This document shows, piece after piece, positions 1 through 11,429 of a stretch of DNA of 64,000 nt. The position numbers and the translations under genes were made by a program. Source of the stretch: Capsicum annuum (lineage: Eukaryota > Streptophyta > Magnoliopsida > Solanales > Solanaceae). The notes below the pieces were generated by a model that had not been told where the DNA came from, did no database searches, and was given only the letters and a program-made list of their open reading frames with translations. The DNA lies in contig NC_061118.1 of NCBI RefSeq assembly GCF_002878395.1, positions 128,213,901-128,277,900 of the forward strand, given 5' to 3'. Every line of letters starts with the position of its first letter. The first letter of the stretch is position 1.

Positions 1-180
1 CTGTTGGAAGAAGTCAAACTAGTAGCAAAACTGCCTTGATTTCTTCCAATAGATAACCCATCTGTTGTAATAGATGGTCCATCTATGCAACAGATGACCT
101 ATCAGTTATAACATATGGGTAATCTATTACGACAAATGGGTTATTTATTGCAACAGATGGACCATCTTTTGGAAGAACTC
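1..180. repeat. Palindromic-unit array, outer left
   Basis: The stretch is built from degenerate copies of the self-complementary 16-mer ATCTGTTGCAACAGAT, joined by short linkers such as ggtcc or gacct. Clear copies or half-copies sit near 60-75, 85-105, 120-140 and 150-175. The same unit returns at 1140-1440 and 12400-13010. The array may continue beyond the left edge. Confidence 0.75.
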
Positions 181-420
181 AATAAAAATGGTTATTATTA
201 AAGAAAATAGTTATGATAAGGTGAAAAGTCTTTGATTATTTAATTAAGAAAAACATTTATTTAATTTTAAGAACTAATGTTTATATTAAAAAGGTAAAAA
301 GTCATGACTTTTCACTAGTTTGATTTAAATATTAGAAAACTCACTTGTTTGATTTAGTTAAGGTATGTAATTAATAAAAGTAGGTGAATAGTCGTGACTT
401 TTTGCCTAACACATTCAAAT

Positions 421-1000
421 TCAATCCTCCATAAATAGGTCCCTCCTTACTCGTTCAGTCTACTCTACTTTATTTATTTTTTGTATTTTGTCTTTCATAA
501 AAATACCATTACATCTAAAACCACTCCTCTTCAAAGAGAAGATTCTTTATTCATCCATTGACACATTTTTCTTATAAAACTATTAGTTGGTAGTATTCGT
601 TATATTACATTTAGACTCTTTCTTTTCTTTAGTGTTTTACATTTTTTGTTAATACATGTGTGTTCTAGATATGACTGATTTGGTTTAGGACATAGTGATT
701 CTGCGTGATACCATACGAGAAATTCGTTGGTAGGTTAATGAACTCCACTGGGAGTTGGGCGCCACGAGATCAAGGATGCTTCGTGAGATTCGAAGGCTGA
801 GGATGACCCTGCTGCTACCGGTTGATAATTGGCCGATTGATAATAATAATGATAATAATAATAATAATGATAATAATTATTATGTTATCTTTTTTATTTT
901 AGCGTATGTATTTTGTTTTATTTATACCGAATCTACCTAAACCTAATGTAATGTATATTTTGTTTTGTATTGTATTTTTGTGTATAATGAATGAAAAAAT
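421..1000 (+). pseudogene. Small decayed gene of unknown function inside the MULE
   Basis: I do not recognise this gene. A TATA-like ATAAATA at 431-437 is followed by a pyrimidine-rich leader with several CT runs, as in plant 5' leaders. A reading frame opens with ATG at 671 and runs in one register to a stop near 938, but it is broken by two TAG codons (about 686 and 731). What remains is a charged, Arg- and Leu-rich segment that could form a short amphipathic helix. It is followed by an Asn/Asp run encoded by an (AAT/GAT)n microsatellite (839-880) and a hydrophobic tail. AT-rich sequence with several AATGTA/AATGAA stretches follows, which could hold polyadenylation signals. It lies convergent to the transposase and between two palindromic arrays. 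It may be a second MULE gene, a captured fragment or chance. Confidence 0.35.
839..881. repeat. (AAT/GAT)n microsatellite
   Basis: An imperfect trinucleotide run of AAT with scattered GAT units. In the small ORF at 671-938 it encodes the Asn/Asp stretch. Confidence 0.9.
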
Positions 1001-1139
1001 CTATATTTGGTTGACTTTGACTTTATCTCTTATTTAATTTTCATTCTATCTATTCTTTTTCTTAACATGTTGAGGGTTGGAGGTAAGTTTGAGCATTTGG
1101 CATAATTTTAAATCCAATAACAATAGCAATAGTTTTGAG

Positions 1140-1440
1140 TTCTTCTAATAGATGGACCATCTGTTGAAACAGATTGGTCATCTGTTGGAAGAACACAAAA
1201 TAGTGGTAAGAATTGGGAATTGTATTTTGTTTTTTTAGAAGATCTGTTGCAACAGATGTGCCATCTATTGGAAGAACACACTCCAGTAGCAAGGGTTTTG
1301 AGTTTTCTAACATATTACCCATCTGTTGCAATAGATTGGTCATTTGTTGGTTGAACACAATCCAGATTAATAAACTGTATTGTGTTCTTCCAGCAAATAT
1401 CCATCAATTGAAATAGATGGATAATCTACTGAAATATTTA
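1140..1440. repeat. Palindromic-unit array, inner left
   Basis: Several copies of the ATCTGTTGCAACAGAT unit lie here, including a near-perfect one around 1242-1258. They alternate with a recurring linker, (t)ggaagaacac, near 1187, 1270 and 1390. The array sits just beyond the 3' end of the transposase gene, which stops at 1605. Reading frames predicted across it on both strands are by-products of the repeat. Confidence 0.8.
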
Positions 1441-1604
1441 TGTGGTCTACTGTATTTAGTTCCTGTTACCTTCTTTTATTGGTGCACAAGTTAATAAAAA
1501 TATAATTTTTTATATAATAAATAATAAAATTTACATTCCCAATAATGAGTTAAAATTATCAAATTTCATAACAAATAACAACACAAGTTTTACTATTACA
1601 ATGA

Positions 1605-3005
1605 TCATGGTGCATTATGATCTGCGCATATAGTTCTTTTGTGATCAGCATTCTTACATATGGAGCACTTGTTTTTTATTGATGAAAATGATTCTCTGAC
1701 TCCATGCCTGCTCTTATATTGTCTTTTTCCTAGTTTGATAATGCTTGGGCCAATATAAGGAGAAAGAATTAATCTCTCCAAAATATCTATCGAAACAACC
1801 AAAGATTCTCCAGGAGGCACTGAATTAATATTCTCATTATATGCCATTATATATCTTCCCACTGAATAATATGGAGATGAATACTCATAAATTTTAGCTC
1901 CATATAGTGCACCATATTAGGCTCGAAGCATGGCCAAACATGTGGACAGGGTATTTTGTCAAAGCAAAAAACTCTACTTGTACAAGATCTTATTTGGAGA
2001 TCGACCGTCACAACATCACCATGACCATCGATATTGAACTTGTAATTTGCTATTAAATGAGAAAATAACCTATTCCCCAAACTAATGTTCATTGATATTT
2101 GTATTTCCACTTCTAGAACAAGTTTGTTTCTTATGTTCACAAACTGCATATGCCTTTCGTGAAATTTGGCATACTTTTTATTTATTTCATCAAATAGTGC
2201 CACAATGGGAAATTCTCTTTCAATACCAAACAATGAATTCACTGATTTAACTATGCATGACGTCATAATATTATACCTATATATAAAAATTACCTAGTAC
2301 GATATCATACGGTATTACAAACTTGTAACTCAAACAAGACTTGAAATTTATAACTATATACCTATTTATCGGACAAAATGCCCGGCTCCATCTCTTGAAA
2401 CCGACACGTTCGAGAAGTTGTGCTGCTTTGGGTGGCATATCCCTTATTTGATTAAAATGGTTAAAAAACTTAGCTATAACATATGCTTTAGATACTCCAT
2501 AATGCCTCATGCAAAAATTAAAGTGAGTTGAAGTGTAGGAAATTGAACCTATCTTTTGGATACTTGGGTGCCTATCCGAAATAATACACAACTTTTTGAT
2601 ATCTTTTACACATGTTCGCATTTGTTCAAGAAAATATCGATACGAGGCATCACATTCCTTGTCTACAACACAAAAGGCAATAGGAAAGATGTGAATCTCC
2701 ACATCCTATGCCACAACTGATAGGAAAATTCCTCCATACTTCCTCTTTAAAAAAGCCCCTTCGATGGCTATGACTTTTCTCAATTGTTGAAAACCAAGAA
2801 TCCAAGAACCATAGGATACAAAAAAGTACTTGGACCTTCTATTTTTATCAACATACAATGTCGTCTTATTTTTGGAATTTATGGACTCAAGCATGTAACT
2901 GTAGACATTGAAGACTGCATACCGTGCTTGTGTGTCCCCCCTAACTAGGTCCTTGGCGATACCCATGGCCATATATATCTTCCAATAACTGACTGTAACA
3001 CCTAA
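1605..3005 (-). pseudogene. MuDR transposase, C-terminal part (catalytic core, SWIM finger, zinc-knuckle tail)
   Basis: This is the downstream part of the Mutator-family transposase that is split by the gypsy insertion. In order it shows the MULE transposase domain with the family motif GGIFLSVVA (about 2706-2735); the core with DRHPSIQ (about 2555-2575) and FKRWSRAFCP (about 2370-2400); a SWIM-type finger, CTSRVFCFDKIPCPH (about 1930-1975); and a C-terminal CCHC-like knuckle, CSICKNADHKRTIC (about 1625-1665). An intron of about 85 nt (2277-2361, GT..AG) joins the core to the following NIMTSCIVKSVNS segment in register. There is a frameshift near 1890 and in-frame stops near 2704, so no full protein can be made. 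The usual role is cut-and-paste transposition of the element. The identity is secure from motif order. Confidence 0.88.
2277..2361 (-). other. Intron in the MuDR transposase pseudogene
   Basis: On the minus strand the frame reads ..CPIN, then AG|GTATATAG at the donor and ATATATAG|GTATAAT at the acceptor. Removing 85 nt restores the family's NRYNIMT junction. The retained intron would introduce unrelated residues and then a stop. Confidence 0.65.
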
Positions 3006-3010
3006 TTCTA

Positions 3011-5156
3011 TATAACACCATAGGAATGCACACAGGATGCCACACAGTGCTTATAGCCCCAGAGACCACAAGCTAACCTATGAGCTGGTACCTGCTGGGA
3101 GCACTGAATGAAAATGGTAATAAAGAACAGTTGTGGAATATAAATGAAGATTCAATAAGGTTTTTAATGTTAAAACAATACTGAACCATAATATTAGAAA
3201 CATCTGACTGTCTAAAAGTTCCTGAAAACCTCGAAAACTGTTTAAAAAAGAGTTGATGGGATAGGCCCCATCTCTCTCTAATTGTCTAACTGATATAAAG
3301 TATTGAAATAAACTAAAATAATAACTATGTCCTCGATAGATGAGGACTCTCCACTGTTACCATTGTGGATGTGCTGGAATGCCTAAGTGTGGTCAGGAAC
3401 TTGAGCGTTTGAACCTATGGTATGAGACATCATAGCACATGAAACGAGTATGCGGTTAGTACTTGGAGTGTACTGGTATGCTAGATGATATTAGGCTGAT
3501 ATGCATAGGCTCATGTACATGAATAATAACTGATTGAATGAATAACATTAGATAACTGATGCATGGTATACATGAAATTTGTAAAATCTGAGGTTGTATG
3601 ACCTAGAATATAACATGATACTGAAATAGTTCATAAACTGAAATCACTGAAATCTAGTAACTGAGTAACTGATAACTGTATGCCATGGTCATTAAAAACA
3701 TGAACATAATTATACTAAAGACTATATTGAAACTGTGGGAGCTAAATATAACCGACATACTCTAATATATTATTAGGGTTCAACCTATAACCCCAGTTGG
3801 AAGGGTGTTAGTACAGTGCCACAGGTACTAACACTAGCTGTGAGGGTCCACTATCTGATGTTCTGAAAGATGAGGGTGTCATGCCTAACTGATGGGGGAC
3901 CCCTCAAAGTCTACGGTGGCACTGTGGGGCTAGAACCTAGGGACTACTACTAAAGCCTCATGCCTAACTGACAGAGGAGATATCATCCTTAAGTTCACTC
4001 GATGCTAAGTGTTACTCCCAACTGAAGACATTGATTCTTGAAATGATCTAATCATGAATGAACCAACAAATGACCATACTAACTGATTGAAGACTAATGC
4101 TTATAGTTTATATAAGATCGTTCTACAATTTCTGAAACTATGTATACAACTAAGTTCTTGGGTATTCATAACCCCCGGGACTCGATATCAATATCAATAA
4201 GAACACAGAGAGCATCTGAAACCATAATAAGTAAGCATTATTCCAAAAATCATTGCTTAGGCATTTCACCAAACACTTGAGGGTCATAAGTTAAAGCATG
4301 AAAATAGTTTAAAATATGTGATAGTAACATAACTTCATTAATACAATTACGGGTTAAGGATTTAACATACAACTTTCATCCTTCAAACATGTCAAGGGCT
4401 AATTCCAGTGAAGACATATGTAAGCATTGTATAAAATTGAAATACTTGGGAGTTGTTGGATATAATTCATGCTAACATGTAAAGATCATGTCTTTAAACT
4501 TTAGAATGGATTCTTGGACTCCATGGGCAAAAAATACCAATGGATGAACATTTTACATACCTTAATAGAAGAATTAGTGAAGGTTCTTGGTGGTTTTCTT
4601 GAAACTTGAGCTTGAATCTTGAAGGGCTTAGCATTTTTTCTTGAGAGATAATGCTTTTCAATTGAGAGAATTTGAGTAAAAGATAACCAAATATGCTTTT
4701 GGGGCTTTAATCCCGTGTTATGGACCCCTTGGATGAAGGGAAAATCACCCATTTCCCTTGGAAAAACGAAATTAGAAGCTAGAAAAATAAGGAGCGGGTG
4801 TCGCGGGCTCTGATACGGTGCACTAGAGCGGGCGCCGCAGGCTCTAAAATGGTGCACTACAGGGCACATCATGGGCTTATCTCCATGCTACTACTATTTT
4901 GGAAATCCAAACATGCCCTTACACTCATCTAAAAATTATAAAACTCACTCGAGATGCACACTTGACATCCCCAATCATGAATCAACTTTAAAATTGACAT
5001 TCTAAGGCCGGGAAGGTCGAAAATAAAATTGTTGAAGTTTAAGGGGCTTTGAAAATGACTAAGTCTTAACACTTAGTTAAGTTGTTTTCTAAGTCTTGGA
5101 CCCCTTTAACATGCAATAGAAAGCTAAAATGAGCTAGGGTCTTACGGGGTCTTACA
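3011..5156 (-). repeat. 3' LTR of the 3011-11429 gypsy element
   Basis: This full-length LTR of about 2.15 kb matches the other LTR at both ends. The segment from gcttatagcccc through gagctggtacctgct near 3050-3095 pairs with 10260-10310, and the segment near 4500-5156 pairs with 10770-11429. It contains a G+C-rich patch at 4795-4870 with a repeated phrase built on GGCTCT and GGTGCACTA. It carries 937 bp (3467-4403) that the partner LTR lacks. Short ORFs on either strand here are not genes. Confidence 0.93.
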
Positions 5157-5172
5157 ATATCTCCCCCTTGGA
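5157..5172 (-). other. Polypurine tract of the gypsy element
   Basis: On the minus strand this reads CCAAGGGGGAGATAT, directly upstream of the TG that opens the 3' LTR. The same tract precedes the LTR of the related element at 16630, which supports its role as the plus-strand primer. Confidence 0.85.
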
Positions 5173-5389
5173 AACATTCACCTTGAATGAGACTATTAAG
5201 CTGAGAATTTTTGATGTACTAAGATTAAAGGCTGAATATGGAGAACTAAAAGCATGGTTACATAACTTAGTCTGAAACATGGTGACTGACTGAACTGATT
5301 CATAAATACATCTAATGACATGGAGACAATCATATGACTGGAACTAAGAATGGAAAAGAGTTAGTCTATGGAAAATTGTTACCTTAAGC

Positions 5390-8300
5390 TGAGTTTGAGT
5401 TTGTGGAGAAAAGATGAGGGTATTTGACTCTCATATCTACTTCTGCTTCTCAAGTGACTCCCTCAACGGATTGATTTTGCTAAAGAACTTTGACGAAGGG
5501 AACTTCTTTGTTCCTTAGTCTACGAATTTGGAGATCAAGGATCTCGAATGGAATTTCTTTGTAAGAAAGATTGTCCTGAATGCTTTCGAAAGGAACAACC
5601 ATAGATAGTTCACCAATAAACTTCTTCAATAAGGAGACATAGAACGCTGGGTGTACTGATGCCAAATCGGTAGGCAACTCAAGCTCATACGCCAGCTTCC
5701 TATACTGACTCAAGATTCTATAAGGGCCAACATATCGGGGACTGAGTTTCCCCTTCTTACCAAGTCTCTTCACTTTTTTCATGGGAGAAATTTTCAAATA
5801 CACTATATCCCTAACTGCAAACTCAAGATCTCTCTTTCTCACATCTGCATATGATTTATGTCTGCTTTAGGCTGTCTTAAGCCTCTCTCTAATTAGCTAA
5901 AATTCCTCTAATGCATTAAATACTGAATCTGGCTCTATCAACCCATTATCACCTACCTTAATCCAACCAATAGGAGATCTATATCTTCTCCCATAAAAAT
6001 CCTTAAAGGGAGCCATCTGAATACTGGAATGATAGTTGTTATTGTAAGAAGACTCAATCAATGGCAAGTGGTTATCCAATTTCCCTTAAAGTTGGTAACA
6101 CAAGCTCTCAAAATGTCCTCTAGGTTTTGAATAGTTCTCTCTTCCTGACCATCTATCTGAGGGTGAAAAGTTATACTGAGGCAAACTTAGGTACCAAGAC
6201 CCTTCTAAAAAGCTTTTCAAAAGTGAGAGGTAAATTGAGTACCTCTATCTAAAATGATGGACAATGGGAGTCCATGCAACCTAACCAAATCTCTAATATA
6301 AAGCTTGGCATAGTCCTTAGCTAAATAAGATATGGACTGGTAAGAAATGGGTTGGTTTGGTCATTCTGTCTACAATAATCTAAATAGAATCATGATGGTG
6401 ACGTGAATGAGGCAACTATTTCACAAAATCCATGTTCACCTTTTCCCACTTCCAAGTGGGGATGCTGAACTCTTGCATAGTGCCACTAGGCCTTTGGTGT
6501 TCAACCTTAACTTGTTGACAATTAGTACACTTCGCTATAAATTCTGCAATATCTCTCTTCATGCCACTCCACCAATAGATTTCCTGCAAATCACGGTACA
6601 TCTTGGTGGCACCTGGGTGTATAGAACAACGTGCACCATACGCTTATGCAAGAATTCACTATCTTAACCCATTAATACATAGCGCACACAATCTACTTGG
6701 CAACACAACATACCATCTCCCCCTAAGGAGAAAACCTCTACTTTCTGATCTCTGATTAAATCCTTCAAATTAACTAGACTGGGATCCCTATCTTGATATT
6801 CGTTAACTTCGGCAACCAAAGAAGATTCTAAACTATTATGAACCTAAACACTAACTTTAGCTGAGTCAACCAAATAAACACCTAATTTAGCCAACTAGTG
6901 AACCTCCTAAACCAACTTTTTCTTATCACTCTCAACATGAGCCACACTATCCATAGATAATGTACTGAGGGCATTTGCCACTATGTTGGCCTTTCCTAGA
7001 TGATACAAAATACTCATATCATAGTCTTTCAACAATTCTAACCACCTTCTCTGATGGAGATTTAACTCTCTCTGCAAAAATACATACTGTAAACTTTTGT
7101 GATCCGTGAACACATCAACATGCACCCCATACATATAATGCCTCCAAAATTTTTAGGGCAAAAACACCAGCTACTAACAAAAGTTCATGGGTAGGATAAT
7201 TCTTTTCATGAGGCTTAAGCTGTCTAAAGGCATAGGCTATGTATTTACCTTTCTACATCAACAGTCAACGAAAACCAAATCGAGAAGTATCACAGTAAAC
7301 AACAAACCCATCTAAACTGTCTGGCAAGGACAAAAGTAGGGCTGAGGTGAGTTAAGTCTTCAACTCCTGGAAACTCTTCTAACAGGAATCTGACCACTAA
7401 AACTTGACTTTCTTCTGAGTCAATCTAGACATGGGGGATGCAATAGATAAAAACCCCTCAACAAACCATCTGTAATAGCCCACCAAACCTAAGAAACTCT
7501 TAATATCTGATAGAGAAATGGGTCTGGGCTAGTTTCTCACTGCTTCGGTCTTTTGATGGTCAACTTTAATGTCATCGCTAAAAATAATGTGACCAAGGAA
7601 AGCTACTGATCTTAGAAAAAATTCTCACTTACTGAATTTGGCGAACAACTGATGGATTCTAAGAGTCTGCAATACAATTCTGAGCTGGTCTGTATGATCA
7701 TTTTCATTACGGAAATGGACAAAGATATCATCTATGAAGACTATGATGAACATATCTAAGTACTTCTTGAACACTCGGTTCATCAAGTCAGTGAAAGCTG
7801 TAAGGGCATTTGTTAGACCAAAGGATATGACTAGAATTTCAAAGTAACCATACCAAGTTTTGAAAGTTTTCTTCGAAATGTCACATTCTCTGACTCTAAG
7901 CTGATGATAGCCGGATCTAAGGTCTATGTTAGAGAAGTAATTGGCACCCTAAAGTTGGTCAAATAAGTCATCAATCCTGGGGAGTGGGTACTTAAACTTG
8001 ATTGTGACTTTATTCAACTGACGATAATCGATGTTCATTCTGAGAGAACTATCTTTCTTTCGCACAAAAAGAATGGAGTGACCCATGGGGAAACACTGGG
8101 CTTTATGAATCCTTTATCTAAAAGATCTTTCAACTACTCTTTCAACTCTTTAAGATCAGCTGGAGCCATTCTATAGGGAGGAACAGAGATGGGCTAAGTA
8201 TCTGGGTGAAGGTTTATTCCGAAGTCAATTTCCCTTTCGGGAGAAACTCCTTGAAGATCTTTTGGAACACATCTAGAAATTCCCTCATTACTGAAATAAC

Positions 8301-8900
8301 TCAAGACTGGGAGTCTCCAAACTAGAGTCTTTGACTTAGACAAGATGGGAAGCACACCCCTTGGATATCATTTTTCTTGTTCTAAGGTATGAAATAAGTT
8401 GACCCCTAAGTACTAAAGTACTACCCCTCTATCCAAAGACTGGTTTATTTGGAAACTGGAAATGAACAACTCTGTTTCTATGATAAACTAAAGCATAGCA
8501 TGAGAGGAACCAATTTATGCCAAGAATAACATTAAAATTAATCATCTCTAACTGTATAAGATCAACTGAAGTGACTTTCTGGGATATTGTGATCGGACAG
8601 TTCCTATATACCTGCCTGGCTATAATAGAGACACCTACTGGAGTAGACACTGAGAAGGGTTTTGCTAAAGTTGTAGGAAAGATACCAAAATTCACAGCTA
8701 TATAGGGGGTTACAAAAAAAAGAGAAGCTCCAGGATCTAACAATTTATAAATATATAAATGAAAGACCTGTAACATACCCGCAACAACATAAGGTGAACT
8801 TTCTTGATAGTGACAAGACTAGAGGGCATACAATATATTCTAATATTGACCGCTGGTGGAACTAGAAATAGTGCCCTGCTGACTCGGACGACCAGCTGGT
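5390..8900 (-). pseudogene. gypsy pol (protease, RT, RNase H, integrase, chromodomain-like end), decayed
   Basis: Minus-strand remnants in gypsy order. The protease is near 8700-8776 and its active-site triad now reads DPGAS, where the family has D-S/T-G. Reverse transcriptase spans about 7140-8400 and its catalytic VFIDD is still readable near 7725-7745. RNase H is around 6907-7134 (FTDHKSLQYVF). The integrase H2C2 finger and core lie at about 6080-6700, with the DRGTQF aspartate near 6250. The integrase C-terminal region spans 5480-5842 and ends in a chromodomain-like segment down to about 5390. Many stops and shifts break the frame. These enzymes would copy and integrate the element; none can be made here. 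The integrase tail points to the Tekay (Del) chromovirus lineage. Confidence 0.9.
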
Positions 8901-8939
8901 GCTGCTGAGGAGTTAGTTTGACTCTTCTGACGATCATAC

Positions 8940-10001
8940 CTACCCTTCCACATACCGGTCAAACATTTCTTCAACCTATAACCTAGCTTGCCACATCCAA
9001 AACACACATCATTGCCAGCCCTGCATACCCCTTGATGATTTCTACCAAACTTCTCGCAAGGGGATTAGTCCAACTACTGTTCACACTACCTTGAGTCTTA
9101 GAGCCTGGCGCCTTATCTGAATTATCATTTCTTAACTTTAGCACTGGAGTATTAGCTGAAGATAGAGATAGGGATGAATATTTATGAAGGAATTGAGGAT
9201 GGTTACCAACCTCCGACCTCGGTTGAGTAAAATTAAAGCTACCTGCCCTAGCCTTCTTATTCTCTCTTTTCTTCTCCTTAACCTTCTCCTGCTCAATCTG
9301 CAGAGCATGGAACATAAGACTAGACAAGTCCATTTCCTTAATCAACACTGTGGCTATACACTCCTTGACCACACTATCAGATACACTAAACACAAACTTA
9401 CTTATCTTAGACCTGTTATCAGCCGTAACATGAGGAGCATATTTTGATAGCTGAGTAAAACTAAGAGAATACTCATTCACTCTTATATTGCCCTGCTGTA
9501 AGTTAATAAACTCCAATACCTTTTCTTTCCTTAACTCCGAAGGGAAGAATCTATCTAAGAAAGCTGTTGGAAACTCCTCCTATTCCATAGGCCCTACGTC
9601 TGTGCCTTTATACACTTTCCACTACTTAAACTAGGTGTGAGATTCATCTTGTAATTGGTAAGTATAAAATTCAATAATCTCACGAAAAGTCACACCCATA
9701 ATGTCTATTACCTTCTGAACCATGTCAAGGAATTTCTGTGGATCCTCTTTACACTTGGATCCTAAAAGTGAAGGAGGATTAATTCAGGTGAAATCCCAAA
9801 TCCTAGCTGCGATAATATTAACCACTGGAATGGGTGGAATAACAGTGGCTAATAGTTGTGAGTTGAAATAGAGTAAGCCAGAGTAGTGAATGCAGCTTTG
9901 AACTCAACATGCGAAACATGCTCATTCAGGAGATCTTTCTAAACGGGCAGAGGTACTAGCTGATTTCCATTTCTACTTTCATCAATCTTTCTGGGAGGCA
10001 T
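8940..10001 (-). pseudogene. gypsy gag (capsid and zinc knuckle), decayed
   Basis: The likely start is ATG at 10001 on the minus strand (MPPRK..), about 220 nt inside the 5' LTR, as is usual in this lineage. The retrotransposon gag domain follows, with its best-preserved part at 8983-9516 including MEFINLQQGNIRVNEYSL. The nucleocapsid knuckle near 8955-9005 reads CFGCGKLGYRLKKC, so the histidine of the CCHC motif is replaced by tyrosine. In-frame stops lie in the first third. It would package the element's RNA in cytoplasmic particles; this copy cannot. Confidence 0.85.
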
Positions 10002-10204
10002 ATTTTGTAGATGGAAATAAGATTGGATTATAAATACATTTTAATTTTATCTCATGCTCATTCGCACAACATGAATTTTGAAAGAAGAAAAACTCTTCCT
10101 AAACGTCTTATAGCCTCTTGACCATAAGTGTGGTGCGCTTCCCACCCATGTACAAGACTCTACTCAACATAGTTTCTAGACTCCCAAGGACACTTCAAAA
10201 CCTT

Positions 10205-10218
10205 AGGTTCTGATACCA
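10205..10218 (-). other. Primer binding site, initiator tRNA-Met type
   Basis: The minus strand reads TGGTATCAGAACCT, starting four bases inside the 5' LTR. It matches the standard plant TGGTATCAGAGC site except near its 3' end. Confidence 0.88.
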
Positions 10219-10222
10219 AATT

Positions 10223-11429
10223 TGTAATGCCCTAGAAATGCATCCTTGATTCCAAATAGTGCTTACAACCCCGAGAGACCACAAGCTAACCCATGAGCTG
10301 GTACCTGCTATGAGCACTGAATCAAACTGGTAATAAAGAATAGTTGCAGAATATAAATGAAGATTCCATAAGGTTTTTAATGCTATAACAATACTGAAGC
10401 ATAATACTAGAAATATCTGACTGTCTAAAAGTGCCTGAAAGTCTCTAAAATTGTTTGAAAGAGAGTTGATAGGACAGGTCCAAACTAACTCCAACCGTCT
10501 AACTAAAATAAAATACTGAAATGAACTAAAATAACAATCATGTCCTCGATAGATGAGGACTCACCACTGCAACCATTACGGATGCGTTAGAATACCTAAG
10601 TGTGTTCCGGAACCTGAGCATTCAAACCTATAATATAAGACATCATAGCATAAGAAATGAGAATGCGATTAGTACTTGGTCCAACGAAGACATATGAAAG
10701 CTTGGTGTAAACTCAAAATTCATGGGATTTCATAGATATAATTCACGCTAACATGTAAAGATCAGGACTTTAAACTTGAAAATGCATTCTTGGACTCCAT
10801 GGACGAAAAAGAACCATGGATGAACATCTAACATACCTTAATTGAAGAAATCATGAAGGTTATTGGTGGTTCTATTGAAACTTGAGCTTGAATTTTGAAG
10901 GGCATAAGGTTTGTTCTTAAGAGGGAATGGTTTTAATTTAAGAAAATTTGAGTAAAAGATGACCAAATATACTTTTGGGGGCTTTAATCTCGTGTTATGA
11001 AGGGAAAATAACCCATTTGCCTTTGGGAAAATAGAATCAGAAGCTTGAAAAATAAGGAGCAGGAAATAGAGCGGGCGTCGCCCACTCTGGTGTAGTGCAT
11101 TAGAGTGGGAACCACGGGCTACACTGTGGTGCACTATAGGGCGCACTGCGGGGTTATCCAGTGTTGCTACTATTTTGGAAATCCAAACATGCCCTTACAC
11201 TCGTCCAAAAATTCTAAAATTCACCCGAGATGTACCCTTGACATCCCCGATCGTGAATCAACTTTAAAATCAACATTCTAAGGATGAAAAGGTTAAAAAT
11301 AAAATCATCGAAGGTTAAGGGGCTTTAAAATGACTGTCTTAACACTTGGGGAAATTTTTTTCTAAGTCTTAGACCCCTTTAACATGCAATAATAAGCTGA
11401 AATGAGCTAGGGTCTTATGGGGTCTTACA
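10223..11429 (-). repeat. 5' LTR of the gypsy element, with 937-bp internal deletion
   Basis: This LTR is only about 1.2 kb because the segment equivalent to 3467-4403 of the partner is missing. The junction is at about 10679/10680, where ACTTGG runs directly into TCCAACGAAGAC. The ends match the partner LTR. A G+C-rich patch at 11075-11150 repeats the CGGGCT and GTGGTGCACTA phrases seen at 4795-4870. ORFs reported inside it are not genes. Confidence 0.92.

Larger units (their letters stand above)
3011..11429 (-). mobile_element. Ty3/gypsy retrotransposon, Tekay-like chromovirus, inserted in the MuDR transposase
   Basis: A complete but decayed LTR element on the minus strand. It is bounded by the 5-bp target duplication TTCTA (3006-3010 and 11430-11434). 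LTRs lie at 3011-5156 and 10223-11429. A primer site for initiator tRNA-Met (TGGTATCAGA) is at 10205-10218 and a purine tract borders 5157. The internal order on the minus strand is gag, protease, reverse transcriptase, RNase H, integrase, chromodomain-like end, which is gypsy order. The LTR opens TGTAAGACCCCGTAAGACCC on the minus strand. Its outer TG..CA end is mutated at 3011 (CA to TA on the minus strand). Removing 3011-11429 and one TTCTA copy rejoins the transposase frame in phase, which confirms the boundaries. Confidence 0.95.

Noticed and set aside
1062..1416. Overlapping ORFs on both strands (98 and 67 residues)
   Set aside because: They are readings of the palindromic array; the repeated QQM and LLEE-like residues come from the repeat unit.
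4501..4872. 123-residue minus-strand ORF, with a similar one at 10838-11146
   Set aside because: Both lie in paired LTRs of the same gypsy element and align to each other as LTR sequence.
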